Assembly: GCA_022446795.1 (NCBI GenBank)
Contig: JAKVBX010000022.1
Span: 1-59,270, forward strand
DNA from: Phycisphaerales bacterium
Lineage (GTDB): Bacteria; Planctomycetota; Phycisphaerae; Phycisphaerales; SM1A02
Reading direction: 5' to 3'
Length of the DNA: 59,270 nucleotides
A model generated the notes under the pieces. It was not told the origin of the DNA and ran no database searches. It was given only the letters and a program-made list of their open reading frames with translations. The translations under genes and the position numbers were made by a program. This document shows positions 1 to 8,400 of the stretch, one piece after another; position 1 is the first letter of the stretch; each line of letters opens with the position of its first letter.

Positions 1-275
1 CCGCTACCGGTGGAGCAAGCGGAGACCAGTTCGGCTCCAGCGTCGCCATCGACGGTGACACCTGCGTGATCAGTGCCCCTGAATCCAACTCAGATACCGG
101 CAGTGCCTACGTCTTCACCAAGAGCGACGGCACCTGGAGCCAGGCCGCGGAACTCACCGCTACCGGTGGAGCAAGCGGAGACCAGTTCGGCTCCAGCGTC
201 GCCATCGACGGTGACACCTGCGTGATCAGTGCCTCTGAATCCAACTCCTATACCGGTAGTGCCTACGTCTACGGT
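1..275 (+). repeat. Near-identical 156-bp tandem repeat inside the FG-GAP gene
   Basis: The bases at 1-115 recur at 157-271 with only a few substitutions, an offset of 156 bases or 52 codons. Each unit encodes one FG-GAP blade. The second copy ends where the cysteine-rich tail begins. The near identity at DNA level points to recent duplication or gene conversion of repeats, probably continuing upstream of the window. Confidence 0.85.
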
Positions 276-500
276 TCAGGCAGCAGTGCGGTCGACAACG
301 ACGGCGCATGCTGCTACGACGGTCTGTGCTTCTCGATCACCGAATCCGAGTGCACCGCCGTGGGTGGATCGTTCACCGCCGAAGCGTGCTCGGCTGACAC
401 CGCCTGCCCGACCGCCTGCAGTTCGGATTCGGACAATGACGGCGATGTCGACATCGAGGACCTCATGACCCTGCTCGCTACATTTGGTGCCTGTCCCTGA
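3..500 (+). CDS. Secreted FG-GAP repeat protein with dockerin-like C-terminus (5' end outside window)
   Basis: The reading frame is open from the window edge, so the N-terminus and any signal peptide are missing. What is visible is FG-GAP-type repeats (GDQFGSSVAIDGDT, then GSAYVF and GTWSQ) like those in beta-propeller surface proteins. A cysteine-rich linker (ACCYDGLCF, CTAVGG) follows, then a terminal calcium-loop segment DSDNDGDVDIEDLMTLLATF that resembles one dockerin type I / EF-hand repeat. Planctomycete secreted proteins often end this way. The role is probably extracellular adhesion or structure; nothing in the visible part indicates an enzyme. Family assignment is fairly sure, exact function unknown. 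Confidence 0.8.
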   Translation, partial: ATGGASGDQFGSSVAIDGDTCVISAPESNSDTGSAYVFTKSDGTWSQAAELTATGGASGDQFGSSVAIDGDTCVISASESNSYTGSAYVYGSGSSAVDNDGACCYDGLCFSITESECTAVGGSFTAEACSADTACPTACSSDSDNDGDVDIEDLMTLLATFGACP

Positions 501-677
501 ATTGGTTTTTTTCAGGGTAATGTCACTTCGTGATGAACTGAATCAGGCTCATTTGTTTGCGGTTGGTGACGGTGAAAGCCGCATTGAGACCACATGATCA
601 CCAGATACTACTATTGATTTCAGCCCTGAATGTTCTTGACTTCGGCTTGGGCACAGGTGCCCGTGGGAGAGGGATCC

Positions 678-1679
678 ATGCATATCCGAAATACCATCGT
701 GGCGGCCATCGCGTCGCTGAGCTTTGCCGGAACCGGGCTCGGGCAAGTGACGTTCGAGTTCACCAACTCCGGACAGACACTCGGACATAGCTACAGCACC
801 TCGATCGCCCTCGGAGATCTCGACGGCGATGGCGACCTCGATGCCATGGTCGCGAACGCCGGCTCTGTTACCGGCGCCCAGCCCAACACCGTCTGGACCA
901 ACGACGGCACCGGCACCTTCACCGTCTCCGACCAGGCACTCGGAACCAGCGACAGCAGATCGGTCGCCCTCGGCGACCTTGATAGCGATGGCGATCTCGA
1001 TGCCATGTTCGGGAATGACAGCCAGCCCAACACCGTCTGGACGAACAACGGCAACGGCACTTTCGTCAACTCCGGACAGACGCTCGGAACCAGCAAGAGC
1101 CGTTCTGTAGCCCTCGGCGACCTCGATGGCGACGGCGATCTCGATGCCATGATCGGGAACTGCGGCGAACCCAACACCGTCTGGACCAACGACGGTAGCG
1201 GCTTCTTCACCAACGCCGGCCAGGCACTCGGAAACAGCTGCAGCAGCTCGGTCGGCCTCGGCGACCTCGACGGCGATGGCGATCTGGATGCCATGGTCGC
1301 GAACTACATGCGACCCAGCACCGTCTGGATCAACGACGGCACCAGCACCTTCGCCGACTCCGGACAAACGCTCGGAAGCAGCTACAGCCGTGCAGTCGCC
1401 CTCGGCGATCTCGACGGCGACGGCGACCTTGATGCCATGATCGGGAACGCAGGCGAACCCAATACCGTCTGGCTCAATGACGGCACCGGCACCTTCACCG
1501 ACTCCGGCCAGGCACTCGGAAACAGCGAGAGCCTTTCAATAGCCCTCGGCGACCTCGACCATGACGGCGATCTCGATGCCATGGTCGGAAACGCTGGCCA
1601 GCCCAACACCGTCTGGATGAACACGCCACCACCTCCGGAGAAGCCCTTGGACGCGGCCAAAGCTGGAGAGTTGCCCTAG
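678..1679 (+). CDS. Secreted FG-GAP/VCBS repeat protein, N-terminal part (frame broken)
   Basis: The 333-residue frame starts at the ATG at 678, chosen because a purine-rich stretch (gtgggagaggga, 662-673) lies just upstream and the first 23 residues form a clean signal peptide (MHIRNTIVAAIASLSFAGTG). An upstream in-frame ATG at 630 would bury that signal. Six repeats of the type LGDLDGDGDLDAM...NTVWTNDGTGTF follow, the FG-GAP/VCBS pattern with calcium-binding DxDxDG loops. The frame ends abruptly after GQPNTVWMNT in a proline-rich stretch unlike the rest. The next repeat continues in another frame, so this is most likely the N-terminal half of one long gene that runs to 3016. Confidence 0.75.
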   Translation: MHIRNTIVAAIASLSFAGTGLGQVTFEFTNSGQTLGHSYSTSIALGDLDGDGDLDAMVANAGSVTGAQPNTVWTNDGTGTFTVSDQALGTSDSRSVALGDLDSDGDLDAMFGNDSQPNTVWTNNGNGTFVNSGQTLGTSKSRSVALGDLDGDGDLDAMIGNCGEPNTVWTNDGSGFFTNAGQALGNSCSSSVGLGDLDGDGDLDAMVANYMRPSTVWINDGTSTFADSGQTLGSSYSRAVALGDLDGDGDLDAMIGNAGEPNTVWLNDGTGTFTDSGQALGNSESLSIALGDLDHDGDLDAMVGNAGQPNTVWMNTPPPPEKPLDAAKAGELP

Positions 1680-1760
1680 GTGATCTAGAAGACAACGGCG
1701 ACCTCGATGCCATGGTCGCGAACGTCGGCCAGCCCAATACCGTCTGGACCAACGACGCTT
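768..1760 (+). repeat. 144-bp tandem FG-GAP coding repeats
   Basis: The landmark gatgccatg occurs at 840, 999, 1143, 1287, 1431, 1575 and 1706. The spacings are 159, 144, 144, 144, 144 and 131 bases. The standard period is 144 bases (48 codons); the first interval carries a 15-base in-frame insertion and the last is 13 bases short, which breaks the frame. Confidence 0.9.
1621..1650 (+). other. Frameshift by a 13-base deletion in the last FG-GAP repeat
   Basis: Between the NTVWMN and ALG landmarks, this repeat has 29 bases where other copies have 42. Reading in the frame of the downstream gene from about 1634 restores the repeat sequence (SGEALGRGQSWRVALGDLED). The first frame stops at 1679 and the second is open throughout. 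This could be a true mutation, a repeat-slippage phase variant or an assembly error in repetitive DNA. Confidence 0.75.
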
Positions 1761-3016
1761 CGAACATTTCAGCGGTCTACAACCGGAACACCAGTACTTG
1801 GTTCGAATCGGCCAAGCAGGCCGTTGCAGCAGCTTCGGCCGATGACACACTCCTGATCGGAGGTGCCTCGTTCGACGTCCCGGGCATCATCGACGCACGA
1901 GGCCTGCCTTTGACCTTCGAGGCGCGCTCTGATGTCACCATCGCGGAGGATCTCATGTTCCTGCCGGGCAATGGCTCCAACTTCATCAGCCTCGATGGCG
2001 ATGCACTGAACACGTACGCCTCAAGCGGCCGGATCATCGCCCCCGAAGACGGCCAGTTGATCTTTAACGGCCTCGAGTTTCTCGACGGATCGCAATTCCA
2101 GCAGAATGGATCTTCACTGCTGGTCAATGGTCAGCTGGCCACCACCGGGGGCGTGACGTATCTGTCAGGCGAAGCCCTGGCGGTCGGGATCTCGACTGGG
2201 ATCAACGGGGTGAACCGGGTCGCGAACGACACCGACATCTACAGCGACTACGTTAACGACGGGGCCACGATCATCCAGCGCGGCACCCTCTACATCTATG
2301 GTGATCTCACCAACACCGGCACCATGACCGGCGACTTCAACAACGGGTTCATGGGTGGCGCCGGTCCCGAAGAGGGCGACGGCTACTCGATCGGGGGCGC
2401 CTACACGATCGGGTCCGAGGCAAGCCTCGTGCTGCCCGAGCCGATCTGGAACCTCGCGGTCGGGGGGAACCTCGACATCGCGATTAACGATCCCGCTCGA
2501 TTCGCAATGTCTGAGGCCACGATCGAACTCAACGGACTCGCCCCCGGCAACCAGCAGACGATGGAGACCCTGAGCGCCGACCTTGGCGCCGATGAAGCAG
2601 GGTTCGATCCGTCGAACTTCCCGATCAGAACACTTCGCATCACGAGCGATTCCACCACCCAGGTGGTGAACAACCATCCGAACTCGACCGACGACGCGTG
2701 CGAGGCGATCTACGTGAATGAGCTCGTGGTCGCTGCGGGTGGCGAACTCATCACCAACGGCTGTCCGATCTACACCCACACTGCGACGATCGACGGCACG
2801 GTCGACAACCTCGACGACATCATCATCATTGTCGACGAACCCTGCCAGGGTGACAGCGACGGCGACGGCGTGGTCGGTGTGCTGGACCTGCTCGCCGTGA
2901 TCGATGAGTGGGGCTGCACCCGCAACTGCAGCGCCGACTTCGACGGCAACGGAGACGTCAACATCATCGACCTGCTGATCGTCATCCAGTACTGGGGCGT
3001 CTGCCCCGGAAACTGA
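1712..3016 (+). CDS. C-terminal part of the FG-GAP protein: beta-rich region plus two dockerin-like repeats
   Basis: The first in-frame ATG is at 1712 but the homology begins earlier, at about 1634, inside the last FG-GAP repeat, so this is probably not an independent gene start; no signal peptide or Shine-Dalgarno is seen. After the repeat come about 340 residues of beta-rich, Asn/Gly-rich sequence (for example DLTNTGTMTGDFNNG) that look like a surface beta-helix or autotransporter-like passenger. The C-terminus carries two calcium-loop repeats, GDSDGDGVVGVLDLLAVI and DFDGNGDVNIIDLLIVI, each ending in WGC/WGVC, a tandem dockerin type I arrangement. The product is likely exported and cell-surface associated if the frame is restored. 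Confidence 0.7.
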   Translation: MVANVGQPNTVWTNDASNISAVYNRNTSTWFESAKQAVAAASADDTLLIGGASFDVPGIIDARGLPLTFEARSDVTIAEDLMFLPGNGSNFISLDGDALNTYASSGRIIAPEDGQLIFNGLEFLDGSQFQQNGSSLLVNGQLATTGGVTYLSGEALAVGISTGINGVNRVANDTDIYSDYVNDGATIIQRGTLYIYGDLTNTGTMTGDFNNGFMGGAGPEEGDGYSIGGAYTIGSEASLVLPEPIWNLAVGGNLDIAINDPARFAMSEATIELNGLAPGNQQTMETLSADLGADEAGFDPSNFPIRTLRITSDSTTQVVNNHPNSTDDACEAIYVNELVVAAGGELITNGCPIYTHTATIDGTVDNLDDIIIIVDEPCQGDSDGDGVVGVLDLLAVIDEWGCTRNCSADFDGNGDVNIIDLLIVIQYWGVCPGN

Positions 3017-3020
3017 TTCT

Positions 3021-5012
3021 TCAGGGCGAGGTCACAGGGCGTTCGGCCTTGGCGGTCTGGGCCGCGACCATGTCTCGATAGTGGTCGCTGGAGTCCATGA
3101 GTTCCTCGTGCGTGCCCTGGGCCAGGATGGTGCCGCCTTCCAGGACCACGATGAGATCAGCATGTCGAATCGTCGAGAGCCGGTGGGCAATGGCGAAGGT
3201 CGTTCGTCCACTGAGCAGTTGATCAATTGACTCCTGGATGAGCCGTTCACTCTGCGTGTCGAGATTACTGGTCGCTTCGTCCAGGATCAGGATGGTGGGG
3301 TTGGCGAGAATGGCTCGCGCGATGGCCAGCCGCTGTCGCTGGCCACCGGAGAGGCGCACCCCGCGTTCACCGATGAAGGTGTCGAAGCCATCGGGTGTCG
3401 CCTCGATGAACTCGGTGGCATTGGCGGCCGTGGCGGCGGATCGGATCTGTTCGTCCGTGGCGCCCCGGCGACCGAACGCGATGTTCTCCCGGATGGTCCC
3501 ATCGAAGAGGAAGACATCCTGTTCCACGATGCCGATCAGCGAGCGGTAGCGTTCCAACTGGATGTCGCGAAGATCGATGCCGTCGATCGTGATGCGGCCC
3601 TCGTCCGGATCATAGAAGCGGGCGATCAGATTGCAGAGGGTCGTCTTGCCGGCACCCGAGGCCCCGATGAACGCGACCAGTTGGCCCGGTTCTGCCGTGA
3701 AGCTCACGTCATGAAGGACGGGCTCACTGGACTTGGGGTACGCGAAGGACAACTGCTCGACCTGGAGCCGGCCGGTCACGGACCGTGGATCGAGGTCCCG
3801 GGCATGCTCGCGATCGGGCAACTCGCGAGGCTCGTCCATCAGGTCCAGCACCCGATCCAGGCCGGCCAGGTTGGTCTGGAACGAGGTGGCGCTCGACGCC
3901 AGCGTTTCAATCGGGCCCAGCAGCAGCACGAGGTAGGTCAGGAACATCACCAGGTCACCGGTCGTGATGGTGCCATCGAGAACCTGGGTACCGCCATAGA
4001 GCAGGAGCGCGGCACTGGCCAGCGGAATGGCGAGCGCCCAGACGGTTTCCGTGATCCGGGACCACCACCACGCGTGGATTTCCTGCCGCGCCAGCATGTG
4101 GTTGCCGGACGTGAACCGTGCGGTCTCCGATCGATCCCGGCCGAATGCCCGGACGACTCTCATGCCGGAGAAGACCTCGGTCGCATGCGCATCGATGCTG
4201 GATCGCTGTGCCCGGATATCCCGGTACAACGGGCGGATGCGGGCAATCCAGGTCCGGTGCGTGATCCAGACCATCGGGAGCAGCGCGACGGCGCCGATCA
4301 GGAGTCTCCAGTCGGTGAGGGCCAGGATGAACAGGATGCCGACGAGTTGAATGATGGCCCGCCAGGGGTTGTAGATCATGCCGAAGATCAGTTCGGCAAT
4401 CCCGCCGGCATCTTCACGCAGCAGGCTCGCCACGCCACCAGCGCGAAGTTCCGTCACGCGGCTCAGGGGGAGCCGGACGGCATGATCAAACACGTTCTTC
4501 CGCAGGGCGACCGCGAGTGTTCGAGTGGCCTTGGTGGCTTGCCAGCGACTGGTCAGGCTGCACGCGACACTGGCGAAGGCGACGATGACCAGGGCGATGG
4601 CAATGGCCACCAGCAGGCGACGGGGGCTGTCATCAATGGCCCAGGAGCCAGGGAGCCAGGCCGCCAATGCCGGTGGCAGGGGATCACCCGTGAAGGCATA
4701 GTCGATCACGAGCTTCGTGGCCGCCGGTGGCAGGAGCGCCAGCACGGTTCCGATGCTGAGCATGCTCAAGGCGAAGATGACCGCCTTGCGGCGGCGTCCC
4801 AGCATCGACAGGAACACCCGGAACAACGTTGTCGCGGAACGGGTGCGTTTCAGGCTCCGGGCCGTGCCGTGAAAGCTCAGGTGCGTGCGCTCCTGGCGGT
4901 GTTTTGCCCGACGTTCCCGAAAGAACTTCTTGTAGGTGGCGAATCGCCGGCCACTGGATCCGTGCGGAAGGGGTTGATCGAGATCTGGCTTTGATTCAGG
5001 CGGACGAGTCAC
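3021..5012 (-). CDS. ABC exporter, fused permease and ATPase (MsbA/LmrA type)
   Basis: This 663-residue protein is a half-transporter that works as a homodimer in the inner membrane, exporting a lipid or hydrophobic compound. An unusually long basic N-terminal tail (about 75 residues) precedes the six-helix ABC transmembrane domain (about 78-370). The nucleotide-binding domain has Walker A GASGAGKTT (450-458), Q-loop VEQD, signature LSGGQ (554-558), Walker B ILILDEAT and the switch histidine in AHRLST. The start is a GTG. It lies 42 bases after the FIST gene on the same strand, so the two may be co-transcribed. The substrate cannot be read from the sequence; with a hopene cyclase next door a lipid is plausible but unproven. 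Confidence 0.9.
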   Translation of the reverse strand: MTRPPESKPDLDQPLPHGSSGRRFATYKKFFRERRAKHRQERTHLSFHGTARSLKRTRSATTLFRVFLSMLGRRRKAVIFALSMLSIGTVLALLPPAATKLVIDYAFTGDPLPPALAAWLPGSWAIDDSPRRLLVAIAIALVIVAFASVACSLTSRWQATKATRTLAVALRKNVFDHAVRLPLSRVTELRAGGVASLLREDAGGIAELIFGMIYNPWRAIIQLVGILFILALTDWRLLIGAVALLPMVWITHRTWIARIRPLYRDIRAQRSSIDAHATEVFSGMRVVRAFGRDRSETARFTSGNHMLARQEIHAWWWSRITETVWALAIPLASAALLLYGGTQVLDGTITTGDLVMFLTYLVLLLGPIETLASSATSFQTNLAGLDRVLDLMDEPRELPDREHARDLDPRSVTGRLQVEQLSFAYPKSSEPVLHDVSFTAEPGQLVAFIGASGAGKTTLCNLIARFYDPDEGRITIDGIDLRDIQLERYRSLIGIVEQDVFLFDGTIRENIAFGRRGATDEQIRSAATAANATEFIEATPDGFDTFIGERGVRLSGGQRQRLAIARAILANPTILILDEATSNLDTQSERLIQESIDQLLSGRTTFAIAHRLSTIRHADLIVVLEGGTILAQGTHEELMDSSDHYRDMVAAQTAKAERPVTSP

Positions 5013-5054
5013 GCGTCAGGCCACTCCATGGGCTTGGTGGTTGTGCCTCGGCGA

Positions 5055-6275
5055 TCAACCGCTGCTGGGTCGGAACACGGTCAGCACGGCCGTGTGTCCA
5101 TGCAGGTAGCTCTCGTTACCGATGGGGCCGAACTCGCCAGCCGCGAAGAATCCCGCGATGGGCGGGGAATTGAGTCGGCGCCGGGTCATCGTGATGTCGT
5201 GGCCCTCGTGGCCGAACAGCGACTTGCCGCGGCCATTGCAGGTCACCAGCAAGGCCCCGAAGGGATCGTTGGCCAGTTGCTGGCCGTCCAGGAGCAGTTG
5301 AAGATCATCATGCGCCGCTTCGGCATCGCGAACCTGGAACTGGACCGTCTGGCCCGGACGGATCACGGCACCGATCGAGATGGCGCCGTCGGCCTGGTTG
5401 GCGCCAAGCACCGATCGAACCAGGAAGTCACCACGGCCGAAGTGGTCGCGGTGTTCGTCAACGACCAGTCCGATCAGCAGGCCGTTCTGCAGCAGGGACC
5501 GTTCGTTCGCGGGCAGGCTCGATGCCGTTGCTTCCAGTTGTTCCAGTGCCGGTCGACCACCCAGTTCGGTGATGAGGTGCTGGTCCTTGACGCCGGTGAC
5601 GACCATTGGCTGACCAACCGGACGGCAGCCCTGGGACACGATGAAGTCACATTCCATCCGGCCGCTGAGCGTGACCCCGACGGCGCCGCTGGTCTGGAAG
5701 GTGTCATCGAGGATCAGGCGGTTGATGCCGGGCCGCGAGCCACCCGAGGCCAGGCCACCGATGATGGGGAATCGTTGCGGGGGATCGGCACAGTTCGAGA
5801 TGGTGTGCAGCATCCGGTGCGTCGGCGTGGTGAAGGGATCAGCCAGCATCAGGATGCATCGCGTGTCATGCTGCAACCCGATGCGGTCCGGAAGCAGTTC
5901 CGGCTTGCTCAGTGGCAGGGGGTCGGTCGGCGTGCTCCGCCAGGGCGTCACGCGGACCTCCGGCAACCGCAGGGCCAGGGCCGACAGCCCCGAGACCCCA
6001 TCCAGTTCCACGTCATCACCCAGGATGGATTCGGCGGTGGTGCCCAGCAGGCACCCGGGCTGGAGCGTCCGGCGAAGGGTGTTCATCGCGTCAGAGAACG
6101 CGGCCACGTGCTGGAAACTGCCGAAGGCCACGAGCAGATCGGCCTTCTGTCCGAAGCGGTCGTGCAGGGTGTCGGCGACCTCCTGTGCCGCCGTCCGGGT
6201 ATCCGGGTGCGCACTGGTGGCGGAGGCGCCATCCCAGCCACCGGGGATCGGATCGGACTTGGACCATGAAAGCAT
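5055..6275 (-). CDS. FIST domain protein (FIST_N plus FIST_C)
   Basis: The 406-residue soluble protein matches the FIST architecture, a proposed small-ligand-sensing domain. The C-terminal hallmark is clear: GALLVTCNGRG, then HDITM and PIAGFFAAGEFGPIG followed by LHGHTAVLTVF. The N-terminal half holds LLVAFGSFQH and the GCLLGTTAESI segment equivalent to the usual GCST motif, though here it is changed to GTTA. No kinase, receiver or methyl-accepting domain is attached, so it acts alone or through a partner. The start at 6275 has no Shine-Dalgarno but a TAGCAT box six bases away, suggesting a leaderless transcript. The family call is firm; ligand and pathway are unknown. Confidence 0.85.
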   Translation of the reverse strand: MLSWSKSDPIPGGWDGASATSAHPDTRTAAQEVADTLHDRFGQKADLLVAFGSFQHVAAFSDAMNTLRRTLQPGCLLGTTAESILGDDVELDGVSGLSALALRLPEVRVTPWRSTPTDPLPLSKPELLPDRIGLQHDTRCILMLADPFTTPTHRMLHTISNCADPPQRFPIIGGLASGGSRPGINRLILDDTFQTSGAVGVTLSGRMECDFIVSQGCRPVGQPMVVTGVKDQHLITELGGRPALEQLEATASSLPANERSLLQNGLLIGLVVDEHRDHFGRGDFLVRSVLGANQADGAISIGAVIRPGQTVQFQVRDAEAAHDDLQLLLDGQQLANDPFGALLVTCNGRGKSLFGHEGHDITMTRRRLNSPPIAGFFAAGEFGPIGNESYLHGHTAVLTVFRPSSG

Positions 6276-6281
6276 CGCGCG

Positions 6282-6287
6282 ATGCTA
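6282..6287 (-). promoter_or_regulatory. Probable -10 element of the FIST gene (leaderless)
   Basis: On the minus strand TAGCAT is followed by six bases and then the ATG at 6275. No Shine-Dalgarno is present. The distance fits transcription starting at the start codon. No -35 is recognisable. Confidence 0.5.
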
Positions 6288-6311
6288 CCCGGAATCCAGC
6301 CACTTGTCGGC

Positions 6312-6317
6312 TACACT
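6312..6317 (+). promoter_or_regulatory. Probable -10 element of the hopene cyclase gene
   Basis: TACACT lies 31 bases before the ATG at 6349, and a strong purine-rich Shine-Dalgarno (gagggaggggga, 6330-6341) lies between. This makes a short leadered transcript, unlike the neighbouring FIST gene, which fires in the opposite direction from the same 73-base gap. Confidence 0.45.
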
Positions 6318-6348
6318 GCTGGTTTCCCGAGGGAGGGGGAGGACCAGG

Positions 6349-8400
6349 ATGCCCGCCACGATGGACGAGAAGACCACGATCAACCGCCTGCAGCAGGCAT
6401 TGGGTCGTGGCGTTGCGGCCCTCCGGCACGTCCAGCACTCTGATGGTCATTGGTGTGCCGAACTGGAAGGCGACTCGATCCTCGAGAGCGAGTACCTCCT
6501 GATGAAGTTCATCCTGGGCCAGGAGAACGAGCCCATGGTCGATGGCCGTGGCCGGGAACAACTGGAGAAGATCGCAGCGGGGCTTCGGTTGCAGCAGCGG
6601 GAAACCGGCGAGTGGGGCCAGCATCCCGAGGCCGGAATGGACCTCAGCGCCACGGTCAAGTCCTACTTTGCGCTGAAGCTCATGGGCGACGATCCCGATG
6701 CGCCACACATGGCCCGGGCCCGCGAGTTGATCCGCAAGGGCGGTGGGGCGGAATCCTGCAATACCTTCACGATGTTCTACCTGGCCTGCCTCGGCCAGGT
6801 TCCGTGGGCAGCGGTTCCCGCCATTCCCCCTGAGATCATCCTGCTGCCGAGGTGGTTCTACTTCACCATCTGGAAGATCAGTGCCTGGACGCGGGCCATG
6901 ATCATGCCATTGGCGATCCTCTCGGCGCACCGACCAGTCCGAAAGCTCACGCCCGAGCAGGGTATTGATGAGTTGTTCGTTGATGATCGCGCCCGGCGGA
7001 CCCTGGCCTTCGAGACCGGCGCCCCACCATTCTGGAAGTTCTTCTTCAAGACGGTTGACCATGCCCTGAAGGGGCTGCACCGGCTTGGCGGCACACCGTT
7101 CCGCCGCCGCGCGGTGCAGCAGTGTCTCGACTGGACCCTGAAACGAGGTTCCCAGGATGAGCCAGCGCCCACCGATGGCCTTGGCGCCATCTTCCCCTCG
7201 ATGGTCTACACCCAGATCGTTCTGCACACCCTCGGCTGGTCACGCGATCACGAGGTCGTCCAGCGGACGGAACGTGATCTTGATGACTTCTTCCTGGAGC
7301 GGCCGGGTGGCCAGTCCATCAAGATCCAGCCCTGCCTGAGCCCGGTCTGGGATACCGGAATCGCGACGTATGCCATGACCGAGGCTGGACTCGACGAACG
7401 AGACCCCTCGGTTCGGGCCGCGTCCGCCTGGCTGCGTGAGAAGGAATGTCGTTTCCAGGGTGATTGGTCGGAGACGGTCACACCGGAAGTCCCGACCTCC
7501 TCGTGGTACTTCGAATACGCCAACAGCTGGTATCCCGACGTTGATGACACGGCGATGGTGGCGATGGCGCTCAAGCGGGCTGGCGGTGACGCCAACGAAA
7601 CGTCTGGTCGACGGGGCGTTGACTGGTTGCTGGCGATGCAGAATGACGATGGCGGCTGGGCCGCGTTCGACAAGACGCAGCATCGGCAGATCCTGGAGTA
7701 CATCCCCTTTGCGGATCACAACGCGATGCAGGATCCATCCTGTTCCGACATCACGGGCCGGGTACTGGAGTGCCTCTCGTGGTACGGGTTCAGTACATCC
7801 AACCCGAGTGTTGACCGTGCGGTCGACTACGTGAAGCGAACCCAGACGGCCGATGGCGTCTGGATCGGTCGCTGGGGCGTCAACTACATCTACGGCACCT
7901 GGCAGGCGCTCGTTGGTCCGATCCGCTGCGGGGTCGATCGATCAGAGCCCTGGGTTCAGCGGGCCGGTGAGTGGCTCCGCCGCGTACAGAAACAGGATGG
8001 ATCATTCGGCGAGTCGCCCAACTCCTACATCGACCCCGCGACAAAGGGACAGGGGCCATCGACCGCGTCGCAGACGGCCTGGGCGGCGATGACGATGCAT
8101 GCGATCTACGGTGCTCGGGATGAAGGTGTCCAGAAGGCGTTGGAGTGGTTGGCCTCGACCCAGCTCACCGATGATGAAGCGCACGACCCGCTGGTGAATC
8201 CCGATGGTGATCCGGCAGGCTCATGGGCTGAACCCTGGTTCACCGGGACCGGCTTCCCGAAGGTGTTCTACCTCCGATATCACCTGTATCGCCTGTACTT
8301 CCCCGTCATGGCCCTGGCCCGGGTGCTGTCCGATCTCGATCAGTCGGCGACCGGAGTCGAGTCGGTTCAGCGGATGAAGCCGAAGGTGGTCATGCCCTAG
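6349..8400 (+). CDS. shc: Squalene-hopene cyclase
   Basis: The 683-residue enzyme cyclises squalene to hopene, the first committed step of hopanoid synthesis, as a monotopic membrane protein. The catalytic acid motif DVDDTAM is at residues 397-400, the expected DxDD. Several QW-type repeats are visible, including QNDDGGWAAFD, RVQKQDGSFGES and the C-terminal GSWAEPWFTGTGFP, and the conserved GRWGVNYIYGTW is intact. The start at 6349 is preferred over the longer open frame because of the strong purine-rich ribosome site at 6330-6341; an ATG at 6361 is also possible. One departure is DGVW where most bacterial enzymes have DGSW before the GRWG segment. The gene stands without other hpn genes. Its stop codon overlaps the converging RluA-type gene. 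Confidence 0.95.
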   Translation: MPATMDEKTTINRLQQALGRGVAALRHVQHSDGHWCAELEGDSILESEYLLMKFILGQENEPMVDGRGREQLEKIAAGLRLQQRETGEWGQHPEAGMDLSATVKSYFALKLMGDDPDAPHMARARELIRKGGGAESCNTFTMFYLACLGQVPWAAVPAIPPEIILLPRWFYFTIWKISAWTRAMIMPLAILSAHRPVRKLTPEQGIDELFVDDRARRTLAFETGAPPFWKFFFKTVDHALKGLHRLGGTPFRRRAVQQCLDWTLKRGSQDEPAPTDGLGAIFPSMVYTQIVLHTLGWSRDHEVVQRTERDLDDFFLERPGGQSIKIQPCLSPVWDTGIATYAMTEAGLDERDPSVRAASAWLREKECRFQGDWSETVTPEVPTSSWYFEYANSWYPDVDDTAMVAMALKRAGGDANETSGRRGVDWLLAMQNDDGGWAAFDKTQHRQILEYIPFADHNAMQDPSCSDITGRVLECLSWYGFSTSNPSVDRAVDYVKRTQTADGVWIGRWGVNYIYGTWQALVGPIRCGVDRSEPWVQRAGEWLRRVQKQDGSFGESPNSYIDPATKGQGPSTASQTAWAAMTMHAIYGARDEGVQKALEWLASTQLTDDEAHDPLVNPDGDPAGSWAEPWFTGTGFPKVFYLRYHLYRLYFPVMALARVLSDLDQSATGVESVQRMKPKVVMP

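Noticed and set aside
501-677. Possible terminator or small RNA after the first FG-GAP gene
   Set aside because: A T-run (507-511) is present but no stable stem precedes it.
768-1760. 144-base repeats considered as a CRISPR-like or mobile repeat
   Set aside because: The period is a multiple of three, the repeats are coding throughout and match FG-GAP blades.
6304-6317. TTGTC close before the -10 hexamer at shc (6304) and at 26336, considered as a promoter motif
   Set aside because: Only two examples, with differing distances of two to four bases, far too close to be a -35 element.
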